A stretch of DNA of 64,000 nt from Rhodocyclaceae bacterium (GTDB taxonomy: Bacteria; Pseudomonadota; Gammaproteobacteria; Burkholderiales; Rhodocyclaceae), in contig JAQTNK010000014.1 in NCBI GenBank assembly GCA_028713915.1, positions 1-64,000 on the forward strand, read 5' to 3'. Position numbers and translations under genes: made by a program. The notes beneath the pieces were generated by a model, which was not told where the DNA came from, searched no databases, and was given only the letters and a program-made list of their open reading frames with translations. Each line of letters begins with the position of its first letter. Positions within the stretch are counted from its first letter, which is position 1. Shown here one piece after another: positions 36,860-46,405 of this stretch.

Positions 36860-37999
36860 ATGGCGATGGTCGTAGTGGACGAGTTGACGCCGCAGCGCGT
36901 TGGCGCCGTTCTCGCCGCCTGGCGCGGCGAAGGCGAGCGTTTCCACCTGCTGGCGCTGTTGCCGGAAGCCGAGAAAGCCAAGGTCGGCGAATTGCAGGCG
37001 GTGTGCCGCGAAGCCGGCGTGGCGCTCGGCGGCGCGCTGTTCCCGCAATTGATCCACGACGGCGCGCTGTGGAATGGCGGCGCGTTGCTGTTGCGCGTGA
37101 CGGCGGCGCCGCCGCCGCTGTTGCTCGAGAACGTCGCCGCGGCGGATGCGGTCGAGCGCATTTGCGACCAGGCCGTCGGCTACGTCGAGAACAACGTCGC
37201 CGACGCGGGGGAGGCGGCGCTGTTCTGTATTTTCGATGCCCTGGTGCCGAATATCGCGACGCACCTCGACAGCTGGTACCTGCGCCTCGCCGACCGCGTG
37301 CGCTACTTCGGCGTGAATGCCGGCAACGAGCGCTTTGTTTCCGAGCCCTGCGTGTTCGACAACGAGCGCTTTGTCGCCGATGCCGTTCTGCTGCAGTTGC
37401 TGCCGGCCCATCCGGGCGCTTGTCTCGAACACGGCTACGCCGTTCCGGCGCAGGCGATCACCGCCACCTCGGCCACCGGCAACAGCATCGTGCAGATCGA
37501 CTGGCGGCCGGCGCTCGAGGTCTATCGCGACATCATGCAGGCCGCGTACGGCGTCGCCATCGATCGCGACAATTTCTACAGCCACGCCGTGCATTTCCCG
37601 TTCGGTATCTTGCGCGCCGACGGCGAAGTGCTGGTGCGGATTCCCGTGGCGCTCGGCGACAAGGGCGAAATCGTCTGCGTCGGCGAAATCCAGCCCAACT
37701 CGATGCTGACCCTGCTCGATGCCCGCGCCGGTTCCGGCAAGGCGGCCGCCGCGCTGGCCCGCGACCTGGCGCAGCAGGGCGCGGCCGGCGGCGGCGACCT
37801 GCTGCTCTTCTATTGCGCCGGACGGCGCCTGCACATCGGTGCCGGCCTCGGCGACGAACTTGCGGCCGTGGCGCGCGAAACGGCGGCGCCGCAGGTGGCC
37901 GGCGCGCTCTCGCTCGGCGAAATCGGCGGCGCCCGCAGCGACGGCTATCCGCTGTTCCACAATGCCACCCTGGTCGGCGTGCCATGGCCGCAGCGGTAA
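36860..37999 (+). CDS. FIST domain signalling protein
   Basis: A 379-residue protein with FIST N (about 20-210) and FIST C (about 220-350) domains. FIST proteins are intracellular ligand sensors that partner with kinases and c-di-GMP proteins. Landmarks: VALGGALFPQLI, ALFCIFDALVPN, ATSATGNSIVQIDWRPALEVY, FPFGILRADGEVLVRIP. GGGAGG before ATG 36860 decides the start. The end overlaps the start of the following kinase by 16 bases. It begins a five-gene signalling operon. Confidence 0.85.
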   Translation: MAMVVVDELTPQRVGAVLAAWRGEGERFHLLALLPEAEKAKVGELQAVCREAGVALGGALFPQLIHDGALWNGGALLLRVTAAPPPLLLENVAAADAVERICDQAVGYVENNVADAGEAALFCIFDALVPNIATHLDSWYLRLADRVRYFGVNAGNERFVSEPCVFDNERFVADAVLLQLLPAHPGACLEHGYAVPAQAITATSATGNSIVQIDWRPALEVYRDIMQAAYGVAIDRDNFYSHAVHFPFGILRADGEVLVRIPVALGDKGEIVCVGEIQPNSMLTLLDARAGSGKAAAALARDLAQQGAAGGGDLLLFYCAGRRLHIGAGLGDELAAVARETAAPQVAGALSLGEIGGARSDGYPLFHNATLVGVPWPQR

Positions 38000-39168
38000 A
38001 CAGCGTCCAAGCCCTGACGGTACTCTATGACCTCGCGCTCACCATCGGCAGCGAGGTGACGCTCGATGCGCTGTTGACCAAGACGCTGCAGCGGTTGCTC
38101 TACCACACGGGATTTCCGGCCGGCATCGTCTATGTGTTGCGCCCGGGCATCGCCGCGTCGACCTGGAAGGATGTCCGCCTGGAAACGGCGGTCGGCAATT
38201 ACGCCCTCATCAAGCGCAAGGGCGAGTGGCTGCGGCTGCCGGCCGCGCTCGCCGACATGACGCCGCTCCTGGCCGAAATGCCCGAGCTGCTCGCCGTCTT
38301 GCCGGCGCGCAAGCCTTACCGGTTCTGCCTGCGCCTGCCGATCGGGAACTTCGGCGCCGTGCTGCTGCTCAGCCCGGCGCCGCCCGATTCGCCGTTGCCG
38401 CTGCCGGATGTGTTCTTGCCGATCATGTCGCGGCTGGCCACGGCCATCACGCTTTGTCAGCGCATCGAGGACCGCACCGCGGCGCTGGAGCAGGCCAATC
38501 GCGAGCTGGAGGCCTTTGCCTACTCCGTATCGCACGACTTGCGCGCGCCGCTGCGGGCCATCGACGGCTTCTCGCACATCCTGCTCGACGACTATGCAGG
38601 CGCGCTCGACGACGAAGGCAAGCGACTGCTGAACCTGGTGCGCGCCAATACCGCACGCATGGGCCAGTTGATCGACGACATGCTCAGTTTTTCGCGCATG
38701 GCGCGCCGCGAGATGGCGGCCATGACGATCGACATGACGCAGCTGGCGCGCGAGGTCGCCGCCGAGCTGCAGGCGGCGACGGCGGGGCGCGTGCTGCGCT
38801 TCGACATCGCGCCGCTGCCGCCGGCGCGCGGCGACCGCGACATGCTGCGCCAGGTGCTGGTGAACCTGTTGTCGAACGCGGTGAAGTTCACGCGGCCGCG
38901 CGCCGAGGCGGCGATCGAAGTCGGCGGCGCCGTGGCGGCCGAAGGCGGCATCTATTTCGTCAAGGACAATGGCGTCGGCTTCGACATGGCCTACGCCGAC
39001 AAGCTGTTCGGCGTCTTCGAACGGCTGCACCCGCAGCAGGAGTTCGAGGGCACCGGCATCGGCCTGGCGCTCGTCAAGCGCATCGTCGCGCGCCACGGCG
39101 GCCGGGTGTGGGCGGAAGGCAAGGAAGGCGAGGGCGCGGTGTTCCACTTCTCCCTCCCCGGGGCTTGA
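37984..39168 (+). CDS. GAF-like sensor histidine kinase
   Basis: A 394-residue soluble kinase. The N-terminus (about 1-165) resembles a GAF-type sensor (VLYDLALTIGSEVTLDAL, FPAGIVYVLRPG). A short coiled coil leads to HisKA with [16 protein letters not shown], then HATPase with NLLSNAVKFT, DNGVGFD and GTGIGLALVKR. No membrane helix. It overlaps the FIST gene by 16 bases, so the FIST protein may be its input partner. Confidence 0.92.
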   Translation: MAAAVNSVQALTVLYDLALTIGSEVTLDALLTKTLQRLLYHTGFPAGIVYVLRPGIAASTWKDVRLETAVGNYALIKRKGEWLRLPAALADMTPLLAEMPELLAVLPARKPYRFCLRLPIGNFGAVLLLSPAPPDSPLPLPDVFLPIMSRLATAITLCQRIEDRTAALEQANRELEAFAYSVSHDLRAPLRAIDGFSHILLDDYAGALDDEGKRLLNLVRANTARMGQLIDDMLSFSRMARREMAAMTIDMTQLAREVAAELQAATAGRVLRFDIAPLPPARGDRDMLRQVLVNLLSNAVKFTRPRAEAAIEVGGAVAAEGGIYFVKDNGVGFDMAYADKLFGVFERLHPQQEFEGTGIGLALVKRIVARHGGRVWAEGKEGEGAVFHFSLPGA

Positions 39169-39176
39169 GGCGCGCG

Positions 39177-40487
39177 ATGGATACCGTGATTCGCGAGGAC
39201 AAGACGTGCGCACTGCCGGCGGGAATCCGTTTCGTCGATCTGGTGGACGTGGCCGCCTTGCAGGCCTTGATGGACAGCTTCCACAAAGTGATCGGCATCG
39301 CCAACGCGATCATCGACCTGGACGGCGTGGTGATTGCACAGGCCGGCTGGCAGGACTTGTGCACCCGCTTCCATCGCGTCAATGCGCAGACGCGGCGGCG
39401 CTGCGTCGAGAGCGACACGTCGCTGGCCGGCAGCATGACGCGCGGCGAGCATTTCGCCGCCTATCGCTGCCTCAACGGCCTCGTCGACACGGCGTCGCCG
39501 GTCATCGTCGGCGGCTGCCACATGGCCAACGTGTTCACCGGCCAGTTCTTCGTCGCGCCGCCCGAGCTGGACTTCTTTCGCCGCCAGGCCAGGGAATTCG
39601 GCTTCGACGAAAGCGCCTACCTGGAGGCAGTGGCCAGGGTGCCGGTGATGTCGCCGGAGCGCGTCGAAGCCGTCACCGGCGTCTATGCCCAATTCGCGCA
39701 GATCCTGGCCGCCAACGGCATGGACCGGCTGCGCCAATTGACGGCGGAGCGCGAGCTCGAGGAAGCCAACCGCCGGCTGGAGCTGCGCACGCGCCAGCTG
39801 GAGGCGGCCAACAAGGAACTCGAGGATTTCTCCTATTCGATGTCGCACGACATGCGCACGCCCTTGCGCGCCATCGACGGCTTCGCCAAGATCCTGGCCG
39901 ACGAGCACGGCGCCCAGCTCGACGCCGAGGGCAAGCGCCTGCTCGGCGTGGTGCGCGACAACGCCCGGCGCATGGGCCGGCTGATCGACGACATCCTGCG
40001 CTTCCTGCGCGTGGGCAGGCGGAAAATGGAAGACGGCGTCGTCGACATGGCGCGGCTGGCGCGCGACGCCTTCGAGGAATTGCGCGCCGGCGCGCCGACG
40101 CGCCGCTTGCGCCTGGAGCTTTGCGCATTGCCGCCGGCCAGCGGCGACTACGAAATGCTGCGGCTGGTGATGCTGAACCTGCTGGCGAATGCGCTCAAGT
40201 TCTCGCCGGCGGATCGCGAGACCGTCATCGAGGTGGGCGGCGCGGCCGAAGTGGAGCAGAATACCTATTACGTAAGGGATAGGGGAGTGGGCTTCGACAT
40301 GCAATATGTCGACAAGCTTTTCAAGGTGTTCGAACGTGTTCACGCGACCGGTCAGTACGAGGGGTCGGGGATCGGGCTGGCCATCGTCAAGCGCATCGTC
40401 GAGCGGCATGGCGGACGGGTTTGGGCGGAAGGCAGGGTCGGCGCCGGGGCGACTTTCCATTTCGCCCTGCCGCACAAGGGGGAATGA
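39177..40487 (+). CDS. PocR-domain sensor histidine kinase
   Basis: A 436-residue soluble kinase. Residues about 18-185 are a PocR sensor domain ([55 protein letters not shown]), known from regulators responding to small polyols or hydrocarbon derivatives. Then a coiled coil, HisKA ([16 protein letters not shown]) and HATPase ([28 protein letters not shown]). The kinase core is nearly a duplicate of the preceding gene product, so a tandem duplication with sensor swapping is likely. Eight bases after the previous stop. Confidence 0.9.
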   Translation: MDTVIREDKTCALPAGIRFVDLVDVAALQALMDSFHKVIGIANAIIDLDGVVIAQAGWQDLCTRFHRVNAQTRRRCVESDTSLAGSMTRGEHFAAYRCLNGLVDTASPVIVGGCHMANVFTGQFFVAPPELDFFRRQAREFGFDESAYLEAVARVPVMSPERVEAVTGVYAQFAQILAANGMDRLRQLTAERELEEANRRLELRTRQLEAANKELEDFSYSMSHDMRTPLRAIDGFAKILADEHGAQLDAEGKRLLGVVRDNARRMGRLIDDILRFLRVGRRKMEDGVVDMARLARDAFEELRAGAPTRRLRLELCALPPASGDYEMLRLVMLNLLANALKFSPADRETVIEVGGAAEVEQNTYYVRDRGVGFDMQYVDKLFKVFERVHATGQYEGSGIGLAIVKRIVERHGGRVWAEGRVGAGATFHFALPHKGE

Positions 40488-40488
40488 C

Positions 40489-40932
40489 ATGGATGGCAAT
40501 ATCGTCGAGATTCTGATGATCGAAGATACCGAGGCCGATGCCGAGCTGGCGATTCGCGCCTTGCGCAAGCGCGGTTTCGCCAATCACCTGGTATGGGTGA
40601 AGGACGGCGCGGAAGCGCTCGAATTCATCTTCGCCACGGGCGCCTATGCCGGGCGCAACGCGGAAAATCGGCCCAAGGTCGTGCTGCTGGATTTGCGGCT
40701 GCCCAAGGTCAGCGGCATCGAAGTGCTGCGCCGCCTCAAGGCGGACGAGGGGACGAAATCGATTCCGGTGGTGGTGCTGACTTCCTCGAAGGAGGAAGTC
40801 GATCTCGAAGAATGCTACAAGCTCGGCGTCAATAGCTACATCAGCAAGCCGGTGGAGTTCGACGAATTTGCCAAGGTGGTCGGCGAGCTCGGGCTCTACT
40901 GGCTGCTGGTCAACAAGCTGCCGAATTCGTGA
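40489..40932 (+). CDS. Single-domain response regulator (Rcp1-like)
   Basis: A 147-residue receiver: acidic pocket [11 protein letters not shown], phosphorylation site in [11 protein letters not shown], Thr in VLTSSKE and Lys in YISKPVEF. The length and the insertion [15 protein letters not shown] match Rcp1-type regulators that pair with phytochrome-style kinases such as the two just upstream. The ATG lies directly after the stop of the PocR kinase gene. Confidence 0.92.
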   Translation: MDGNIVEILMIEDTEADAELAIRALRKRGFANHLVWVKDGAEALEFIFATGAYAGRNAENRPKVVLLDLRLPKVSGIEVLRRLKADEGTKSIPVVVLTSSKEEVDLEECYKLGVNSYISKPVEFDEFAKVVGELGLYWLLVNKLPNS

Positions 40933-40938
40933 ACGTCT

Positions 40939-42867
40939 ATGGAGGCTAGGGTGGTCAGGGAGTTGCAGGTCCTCATGCTCGAGGACGAACCGGCGGACGC
41001 CGAATTCGCCGAGCGGGCCTTGCGCAAGGCGGGCATCGTCTTCGCTTCGCTGCGGGTCGACAGCCGCGCCGCCTTCATCGCGGCGCTCGACGAGTTCTGC
41101 CCCGACGTCATTCTGGCCGATTACAAGCTGCCCGCCTTCGACGGCCTCACGGCGCTCGGCATCGCGCGCGAGAAGGCGCCGCGGATTCCCTTCATCTTCG
41201 TTTCCGGCGCCATGGGCGAGGAGTTCGCCATCGAGACCCTTCACCAGGGCGCGGCCGACTACGTCCTCAAGGGCCATCTGTCCAAGCTGGTGCCGGCGGT
41301 CAATCGCGCCTTGCTCGATGCCGAAGAGCACCGCCGGCGCGAAGAGGCCGAGACGGCGCTGAAGGAAAGCGAAGAGCGCTTCCGCAACATGGCGGAATCG
41401 GCGCAGGACGGCATCGCCATCATCGATGCGGACGGCCTCGTCACGTACTGGAACGCCGCAGCCGAGCGCATGTTCGGCTACCGCCAGGACGAACTGCTGG
41501 GCCGGAACATGCACGACCTGATCGTGCCGCAGCGCTTCCGCGACGCCTACCGCAAGGGCTGGCCGGATTTCCGCGCCGGCGGACAGGGCGCCGTGATCGG
41601 CACGACTTTCGAAGTCGTGGGCTTGAAGAAGGAGGGCTGCGAGTTTCCCGTCGAGCTTTCAATTTCGGCGGCGCCGATCAAGGGCCAGTGGCATGCCATA
41701 GGCATTATCCGCGACATCAGCGAAAGAAAGCGCGGCGAACTGGCCTTGCGGCGCAGCAACCGCTTCCTGCGCACGCTCAGCCGCTGCAACGAAACCCTGG
41801 TCCATGCCGACGACGAACGCGAGCTGTTGCAGAGCATGTGCCGCGTCGTCGTCGAGGTCGGGGAATTCGCCCTGGCCTGGGTCGGCTTCACCGAGGACGG
41901 CGGCATGATCCGCTCCGTGGCGCAAGTCGGCCGCTGCGCCGGCGACTTCGTCAGCGCCCTGCCGATCGATGGCCAGGATGCGAAGCTCGCCGCCCAGCCG
42001 ACGATCCGGGCCGTGCATACGGGCGAAATCCAGGTCATGCAGGACATCGCCGCCGCCGACTGTCCGGCCTGGCGCGACCGCGCGCTGGGCTGCGGCTACG
42101 GTTCGGCCATCGCCCTGCCGCTGCGGGCCGGCGGCGCCGTCATCGGCGCCTTGAACATCTACGCCGCCGAGACCGGCGGCTTCGGCGCCGAAGAGGTCGG
42201 CCTGCTGTCGGAACTGGCCGGCGATCTCGGCTTCGGCATCGCCATGCTGCGCGTGCGCGCGGCACGCGAGGAAGACGCCCACAAGCTGGAGCAGGCGCTG
42301 GAAGACACCATCCAGGCCATCGCCACCACCATCGAGGCGCGCGACCCCTACACTGCCGGCCACCAGAAGCGCGTCGCCCAGCTCGCCGCGGCCATCGCGC
42401 GCGACATGGGCCTGCCGGAGAACCGCATCACCGGCGTGCTGCGCGGCGCCGAGATCCATGACATCGGCAAGATCTACATTCCCTCGGAAATCCTCAGCCG
42501 TCCGGGGCGGCTTTCGGCGGCCGAGTTCAGCCTCATCAAGATCCATCCCCAGGTCGGCTACGACATCGTCAAGGAGATCGACTTTCCCTGGCCGGTGGCG
42601 GCGATGATCCTCCAGCACCACGAGCGCCTCGACGGCAGCGGCTACCCGAACGGCTTGCGCGGCGGCGAGCAGATCATCCTCGAAGCGAAAATCCTCGCCG
42701 TCGCCGACGTCGTCGATGCCATGGTCTCCCATCGTCCCTACCGCGCCGCGCTCGGCCTCGACGCCGCGCTCGAGGAAATCGAGCGCAACCGCGGCCGGCT
42801 CTACGACGAAGCGGTGGTGGACATCTGCTTGCGCCTGTTCCGCGCCAAGGGTTTTGCCTTCGTATAG
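40939..42867 (+). CDS. REC-PAS-GAF-HD-GYP c-di-GMP phosphodiesterase
   Basis: A 642-residue protein: receiver (about 8-125, phosphorylation site VILADYKLP), PAS (about 145-265, GIAIIDADGLVTYWN), GAF (about 275-430, LAWVGFTED and SAIALPLRAGGAVIGALN) and HD-GYP (about 445-635, GAEIHDIGKIYIPSEIL, HHERLDGSGYPNGL). The HD and GYP motifs are both intact, so c-di-GMP hydrolysis is expected. It is 6 bases after the Rcp1-like gene and is the probable output of the operon. Confidence 0.93.
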   Translation: MEARVVRELQVLMLEDEPADAEFAERALRKAGIVFASLRVDSRAAFIAALDEFCPDVILADYKLPAFDGLTALGIAREKAPRIPFIFVSGAMGEEFAIETLHQGAADYVLKGHLSKLVPAVNRALLDAEEHRRREEAETALKESEERFRNMAESAQDGIAIIDADGLVTYWNAAAERMFGYRQDELLGRNMHDLIVPQRFRDAYRKGWPDFRAGGQGAVIGTTFEVVGLKKEGCEFPVELSISAAPIKGQWHAIGIIRDISERKRGELALRRSNRFLRTLSRCNETLVHADDERELLQSMCRVVVEVGEFALAWVGFTEDGGMIRSVAQVGRCAGDFVSALPIDGQDAKLAAQPTIRAVHTGEIQVMQDIAAADCPAWRDRALGCGYGSAIALPLRAGGAVIGALNIYAAETGGFGAEEVGLLSELAGDLGFGIAMLRVRAAREEDAHKLEQALEDTIQAIATTIEARDPYTAGHQKRVAQLAAAIARDMGLPENRITGVLRGAEIHDIGKIYIPSEILSRPGRLSAAEFSLIKIHPQVGYDIVKEIDFPWPVAAMILQHHERLDGSGYPNGLRGGEQIILEAKILAVADVVDAMVSHRPYRAALGLDAALEEIERNRGRLYDEAVVDICLRLFRAKGFAFV

Positions 42868-42906
42868 CGGGCGCGGCGGCTGCGGCGGCTGCCGCCGAAG
42901 CCCGGC

Positions 42907-43311
42907 TCAGGCCTTGCCGCGGATGAAGCGGGCGTACTTGTCGTCTTCGGTCATGATGTGTTCCATGAGCCAGATGGTGACAAAGAGATTCAGCTTGAGC
43001 GGCGTGGTGTGGCTCTTGTGCAGGCGGATTTCGTCGAGCAGGCGGGTGACGTCGGCGACGAGCCGACGGTGCAGGGCCTTATGGGCTTCGACATCGGGGT
43101 AGTGGTGCGCGGCGATGAATTGTTCTTCGCTGGCGAAATGGGTCTGCGTGTAGTCCAGCAATTGCTCGAGGGCGCGCTGCGCCGCATCGGTGCTGGCCTG
43201 GTCGAGCAGATGCCCGCTGCTGGCCGACCTGAACTGCTCGATCAGCTGAATCCAGCGCGCGTGCTGCGCATCCATCTCGGGGATGCCGATGCTGTACTTG
43301 GGATCTATCAT
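42907..43311 (-). CDS. Bacteriohemerythrin
   Basis: A 134-residue hemerythrin from ATG 43311 (GTG 43317 adds two residues; neither has a clear ribosome site). Di-iron ligands: MDAQHARW, THFASEEQFI, HYPDVEAHKALH and MEHIMTEDDKYA. A second hemerythrin at 10812-11231 is only distantly alike in its loops. It is last in a minus-strand unit with EamA and mtfA, and its 3' end faces the HD-GYP gene. Confidence 0.92.
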   Translation of the reverse strand: MIDPKYSIGIPEMDAQHARWIQLIEQFRSASSGHLLDQASTDAAQRALEQLLDYTQTHFASEEQFIAAHHYPDVEAHKALHRRLVADVTRLLDEIRLHKSHTTPLKLNLFVTIWLMEHIMTEDDKYARFIRGKA

Positions 43312-43329
43312 GGCCACGGCTGCTGCCGT

Positions 43330-44085
43330 CTATGCTGTTGTCGCCGGATCCTGGCGATAGAAGAGTCGCAACTGATCATACACCTGCGGGTATTCGTCGC
43401 GCAGCAACGCCGGCGTCTGGAAGAAGGCCTCGGACATGACGGCGAAGAATTCGGCGGGATGCTCGGCGGCGTAGGGGTCGAGGCGCGTCTTCTCGCCGCG
43501 GTCGACGCGGCGGCGGAAGTCGTCGAAAGCGGGCTCGAAGGCGGCGCTCCAGTCGCGCCGCGACATGCCTTCGTGCAGGGCGGGCAGGCCGTCGACGGCG
43601 CCGTTGCGCATGTCGAGCTTGTGGGCGAATTCGTGGATGACGACGTTGATGCCATCGTGCGTCGCGCCGGCGTCGCACCAGGAGACGAGCACGGGACCGC
43701 CTTCCCAGGCTTCGCCGAGGACCTCGTCGTCGTATTCGTGAACGACGCCGGCTTCGTCCATGGTCTGGCGCGGGATGACGAAGTCGCCCGGATAGACGAC
43801 GACGCCGAGCCAGCCGCGATACCAGTCGAGCCCGAGCTTGAGCACCAGCAGGCAGGCCTGCAGCGCGACGGCGAGCTGGACGTCGGCGGTGAGGACGAAG
43901 CCGCGGGCGCCGCTCCATTCCTTGGTGGCGACGAACGCGCGCGCCAGCTCGCGCAGTTGTTGCCGCTCGGCGGGAGTCAGGTGGCCGAGGAACGGCAGGC
44001 GCGCCTCGACGCGCCGCCATTGCTCCTCGCCGATGCGTATCTTGTCGATGGCGCGCTTGCGGCGCCAGTCGCCGATGAATCCCAT
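43330..44085 (-). CDS. mtfA: MtfA zinc peptidase
   Basis: A 251-residue protein of the MtfA (YeeI) family, gluzincin-type peptidases that in Escherichia coli bind the glucose repressor Mlc. Zinc motif HEFAHKLDMRNG, the WCDAGATHDGINVVIHE approach, and the downstream HPAEFFAVMSEAFF glutamate region are intact. The ATG overlaps the EamA stop by one base (TAATG). Mlc is not in view, so the partner here is unknown. Confidence 0.92.
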   Translation of the reverse strand: MGFIGDWRRKRAIDKIRIGEEQWRRVEARLPFLGHLTPAERQQLRELARAFVATKEWSGARGFVLTADVQLAVALQACLLVLKLGLDWYRGWLGVVVYPGDFVIPRQTMDEAGVVHEYDDEVLGEAWEGGPVLVSWCDAGATHDGINVVIHEFAHKLDMRNGAVDGLPALHEGMSRRDWSAAFEPAFDDFRRRVDRGEKTRLDPYAAEHPAEFFAVMSEAFFQTPALLRDEYPQVYDQLRLFYRQDPATTA

Positions 44086-44963
44086 TATCGCAGGCGGCGC
44101 GTGTTGAGCCAGATGCCGGTGAAGATGAGGACGATGCCAACGGCATGGTAGGCGGCCGGTCGTTCGTCGAGGAAGATCATCGACAGCACGATGCCGAAGG
44201 CGGGCATCAGGTGCAGGTAGAGTCCGGCCCGCGCCGGGCTGGTTTCGGCGACGCCGCGGTTCCAGAAGACATAGCCGAGGAAAGCCGGGAAGATGCCAGT
44301 GTAGGCGATGCCGGCGAAGGCGGCGGGCGTGGGGGCAATAAAGCGGCCGGCGGCGATTTCCCACGCATAGGCGGGCGCCAGCGCCAGCAGGCCGACGACG
44401 GTGATGGCGGCGAGAAAGGACATCGGGTGCACTGCCGGCCGGTGCGGCAGCATCAGCGTATAGCCGGCCCAGGCCAGCACCGAGACGAGTATCCAGATGT
44501 CGCCGGCATTGAGGCGCAGGTGCGCCAGCGTGGCCGCGTCGCCGTGGGCGACGATGGCGGTGACGCCGAGGAAGGACGCCGCCACGCCGATGGCCTCGAC
44601 GGGCCGCAGGCGCTTGCCGAGGAAGGCCCAGCCGAGAACGACGATGACGACCGGGATGAAGGAGTTGAGCAGCAGGCCGTTGATGACGGTGGTGTATTGC
44701 AGGCCGACGTAGCACAGCGCATTGTAGCAGGCGGTGCCGAGAATGCCGAAGGGAATCAGCCAGCGCCAGGCGGCGGCCAGGCGCGGCCAGTCGCGCCGCA
44801 AGTGCGGCCAGGCGAAGGGCAGGATGAGGAGCAGCGCGATGGTCCAGCGCCAGAACGACAGGGCGACCGGCGGCACGGTGTCGCGGAAGGCGCGGCCGAC
44901 GATCCAGTTGCCGGCCCAGAACAGGTTGGCCAGCGTCAGCAGCAAGTAGGGCGAGGCGCGCAT
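44085..44963 (-). CDS. EamA/RhaT family drug-metabolite transporter
   Basis: A 292-residue membrane protein with ten predicted helices in two EamA repeats. LLLTLANLFWAGNWIVGR opens the first, and the second begins near residue 150 with SVLAWAGYTLMLPHR. Members export amino acids or metabolites; the substrate cannot be told. First gene of the unit with mtfA and hemerythrin. ATG 44963 lies directly before a terminator hairpin belonging to the upstream parvulin gene. Confidence 0.88.
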   Translation of the reverse strand: MRASPYLLLTLANLFWAGNWIVGRAFRDTVPPVALSFWRWTIALLLILPFAWPHLRRDWPRLAAAWRWLIPFGILGTACYNALCYVGLQYTTVINGLLLNSFIPVVIVVLGWAFLGKRLRPVEAIGVAASFLGVTAIVAHGDAATLAHLRLNAGDIWILVSVLAWAGYTLMLPHRPAVHPMSFLAAITVVGLLALAPAYAWEIAAGRFIAPTPAAFAGIAYTGIFPAFLGYVFWNRGVAETSPARAGLYLHLMPAFGIVLSMIFLDERPAAYHAVGIVLIFTGIWLNTRRLR

Positions 44964-44970
44964 GAATGGA

Positions 44971-44994
44971 AAACGGGGGCCGCAGCCCCCGTTT
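44971..44994 (-). terminator. Rho-independent terminator after the parvulin gene
   Basis: A ten-base-pair stem AAACGGGGGC/GCCCCCGTTT with a 4-base loop; on the minus strand the T-rich end follows the stop at 45014. On the plus strand it also ends in five T residues, so it can act in both directions. Confidence 0.8.
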
Positions 44995-45013
44995 TTCTGG
45001 GCGTCGAAGCGGC

Positions 45014-45823
45014 TTACTCGACCTTCGCCTTGGCGCGCAGGTCGGCGATGTGCTGCTCGACCATCTTCTGCTGCAGGCGCTGGGCGATCTGGCCCTTGAC
45101 CTCTTCGAACGCCGGCGCCTTGAGTTCGCGCGTGTCGTCGAGCATGATGACGTGGTAGCCGAAGTCGCTCTTCACCGGCGTCTGGGTGAACTTGCCTTTT
45201 TCGAGCTTCACCAGCGCGTCGGAGAAAGGCTTGACGTAGCTGCTCGGCGTGGCCCAGCCGAGGTCGCCGCCGCGGTCCTTGGAGCCCGGATCCTTCGACT
45301 GCTTGGCGAGTTCGTCGAACTTCTCGCCCTTGTTGAGCTTGTCGATGATGGCCTTGGCCTCGTCGTCGCTTTCGACCAGGATGTGGCGCGCCTTGTACTC
45401 CTTGTCGCCGAGCGTGGCGCGGATGGTGTCGTATTCCTTCTTGATGGCCTCGTCGGTGATCGGGTGGCTACGCACGTAGTCGTTGAGGTAGGCGCCGATC
45501 AGCACGCCCTGGCGGGCCAGCTGGATCTGCGCTTGCACGTCGGTCTTCTTTTCGAAGCCCTTCTTCTGGGCTTCCTGGGCCAGGACTTCGCGGCGCACCA
45601 GTTCTTCGCGCACGGCGTTGCGCAGTTGCGGGGAATCGGGCTGGCCTTGCGCGATCTGCGCGGCGACGATGGCGTTGGCGCGTACGCTCGGAATGGCCTT
45701 GCCGTTGACGACGGCGATCGTATCCTCGGCGTCGGCGCTCTTCTCCTTCTTGGCCAGCGCGGGGGCGGCGGCCAGCGCCAGGGCGAGAGCGGCTAGGTAG
45801 GCGTAGCGAATGGGGCGGTTCAT
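45014..45823 (-). CDS. Periplasmic parvulin-type peptidyl-prolyl isomerase
   Basis: A 269-residue precursor with a Sec signal peptide (ALALALAAAPALA, then KKEKS). An N-terminal chaperone-like helical region (about 60-130) is followed by a rotamase domain (about 135-235) with KARHILVESDDEAK, FDELAKQSKDPGSKDRGGDLGW and TPVKSDFGYHVI. It is PrsA/PpiC-like: one PPIase domain, unlike SurA with two. It folds outer-membrane or periplasmic proteins. GAGGA precedes the start. Sixteen bases after bolA in a minus-strand operon. Confidence 0.92.
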   Translation of the reverse strand: MNRPIRYAYLAALALALAAAPALAKKEKSADAEDTIAVVNGKAIPSVRANAIVAAQIAQGQPDSPQLRNAVREELVRREVLAQEAQKKGFEKKTDVQAQIQLARQGVLIGAYLNDYVRSHPITDEAIKKEYDTIRATLGDKEYKARHILVESDDEAKAIIDKLNKGEKFDELAKQSKDPGSKDRGGDLGWATPSSYVKPFSDALVKLEKGKFTQTPVKSDFGYHVIMLDDTRELKAPAFEEVKGQIAQRLQQKMVEQHIADLRAKAKVE

Positions 45824-45839
45824 CTGTAATCCTCAGCTG

Positions 45840-46106
45840 TCAGGTTTCTTCGGGGGTCTTGGCGGCGATGCTCAAGGCATGGATATCGTTCTTCATTAGC
45901 GCGCCGAGAGCATCATACACCATACGATGACGCTCCATCACGCCCTTGCCGGCGAACTGCGCCGATACGATTGTCATGACGAAATGGCCGCCGCCGGCGC
46001 GGGCGCCGGCATGGCCGGCATGGCGGGCGGAGTCGTCGCGGATCTCCAGGCGCACGGCGCAAAGCGGCGCGAGACGCTCGCGCATGGCCGCAATCACGTC
46101 GCTCAT
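45840..46106 (-). CDS. bolA: BolA family protein
   Basis: An 88-residue BolA-like protein. The N-terminal helix [15 protein letters not shown], the [15 protein letters not shown] sheet and the [12 protein letters not shown] helix match the fold, which often works with a monothiol glutaredoxin in iron-sulfur handling. Its ATG overlaps the YciI stop (ATGA). The loop between the first strands ([15 protein letters not shown]) is His/Gly-rich, where BolA proteins place a cluster-binding histidine. Confidence 0.9.
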   Translation of the reverse strand: MSDVIAAMRERLAPLCAVRLEIRDDSARHAGHAGARAGGGHFVMTIVSAQFAGKGVMERHRMVYDALGALMKNDIHALSIAAKTPEET

Positions 46107-46405
46107 TTCGGCAAGACGAGCTTGAAAGGCTTGACGGCGACGCCGGCATAGACGCCGGCGGCGACGTAGGGATCGGCCGCGGCCCACGCCTGCGCGGCGG
46201 CCAGCGAATCGAATTCGGCAACGATCAGGCTGCCCGAAAAGCCGGCCGGGCCGGGATCGGGCGCGTCGATGGCCGGGCAGGGGCCGGCCAGGACCAGGCG
46301 CCCCGCGGCTTGCAGCTGCTCGAGGCGGGCGAGGTGCTCGGGCCGCGCCGCCAGGCGCTTGTCGAGACTGCCGGCATGGTCTTCGCCGATGATCGCATAC
46401 AGCAT
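46103..46405 (-). CDS. yciI: YciI-like protein
   Basis: A 100-residue YciI/YCII-domain protein, a ferredoxin-like fold with a conserved His-Asp pair: [30 protein letters not shown] and [23 protein letters not shown] (family-typical DPF/DPY near residue 79). Enzymatic role unknown. The ATG overlaps the yciB stop by one base; the stop overlaps bolA. The yciB-yciI linkage is also seen in gammaproteobacteria. Confidence 0.9.
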   Translation of the reverse strand: MLYAIIGEDHAGSLDKRLAARPEHLARLEQLQAAGRLVLAGPCPAIDAPDPGPAGFSGSLIVAEFDSLAAAQAWAAADPYVAAGVYAGVAVKPFKLVLPK

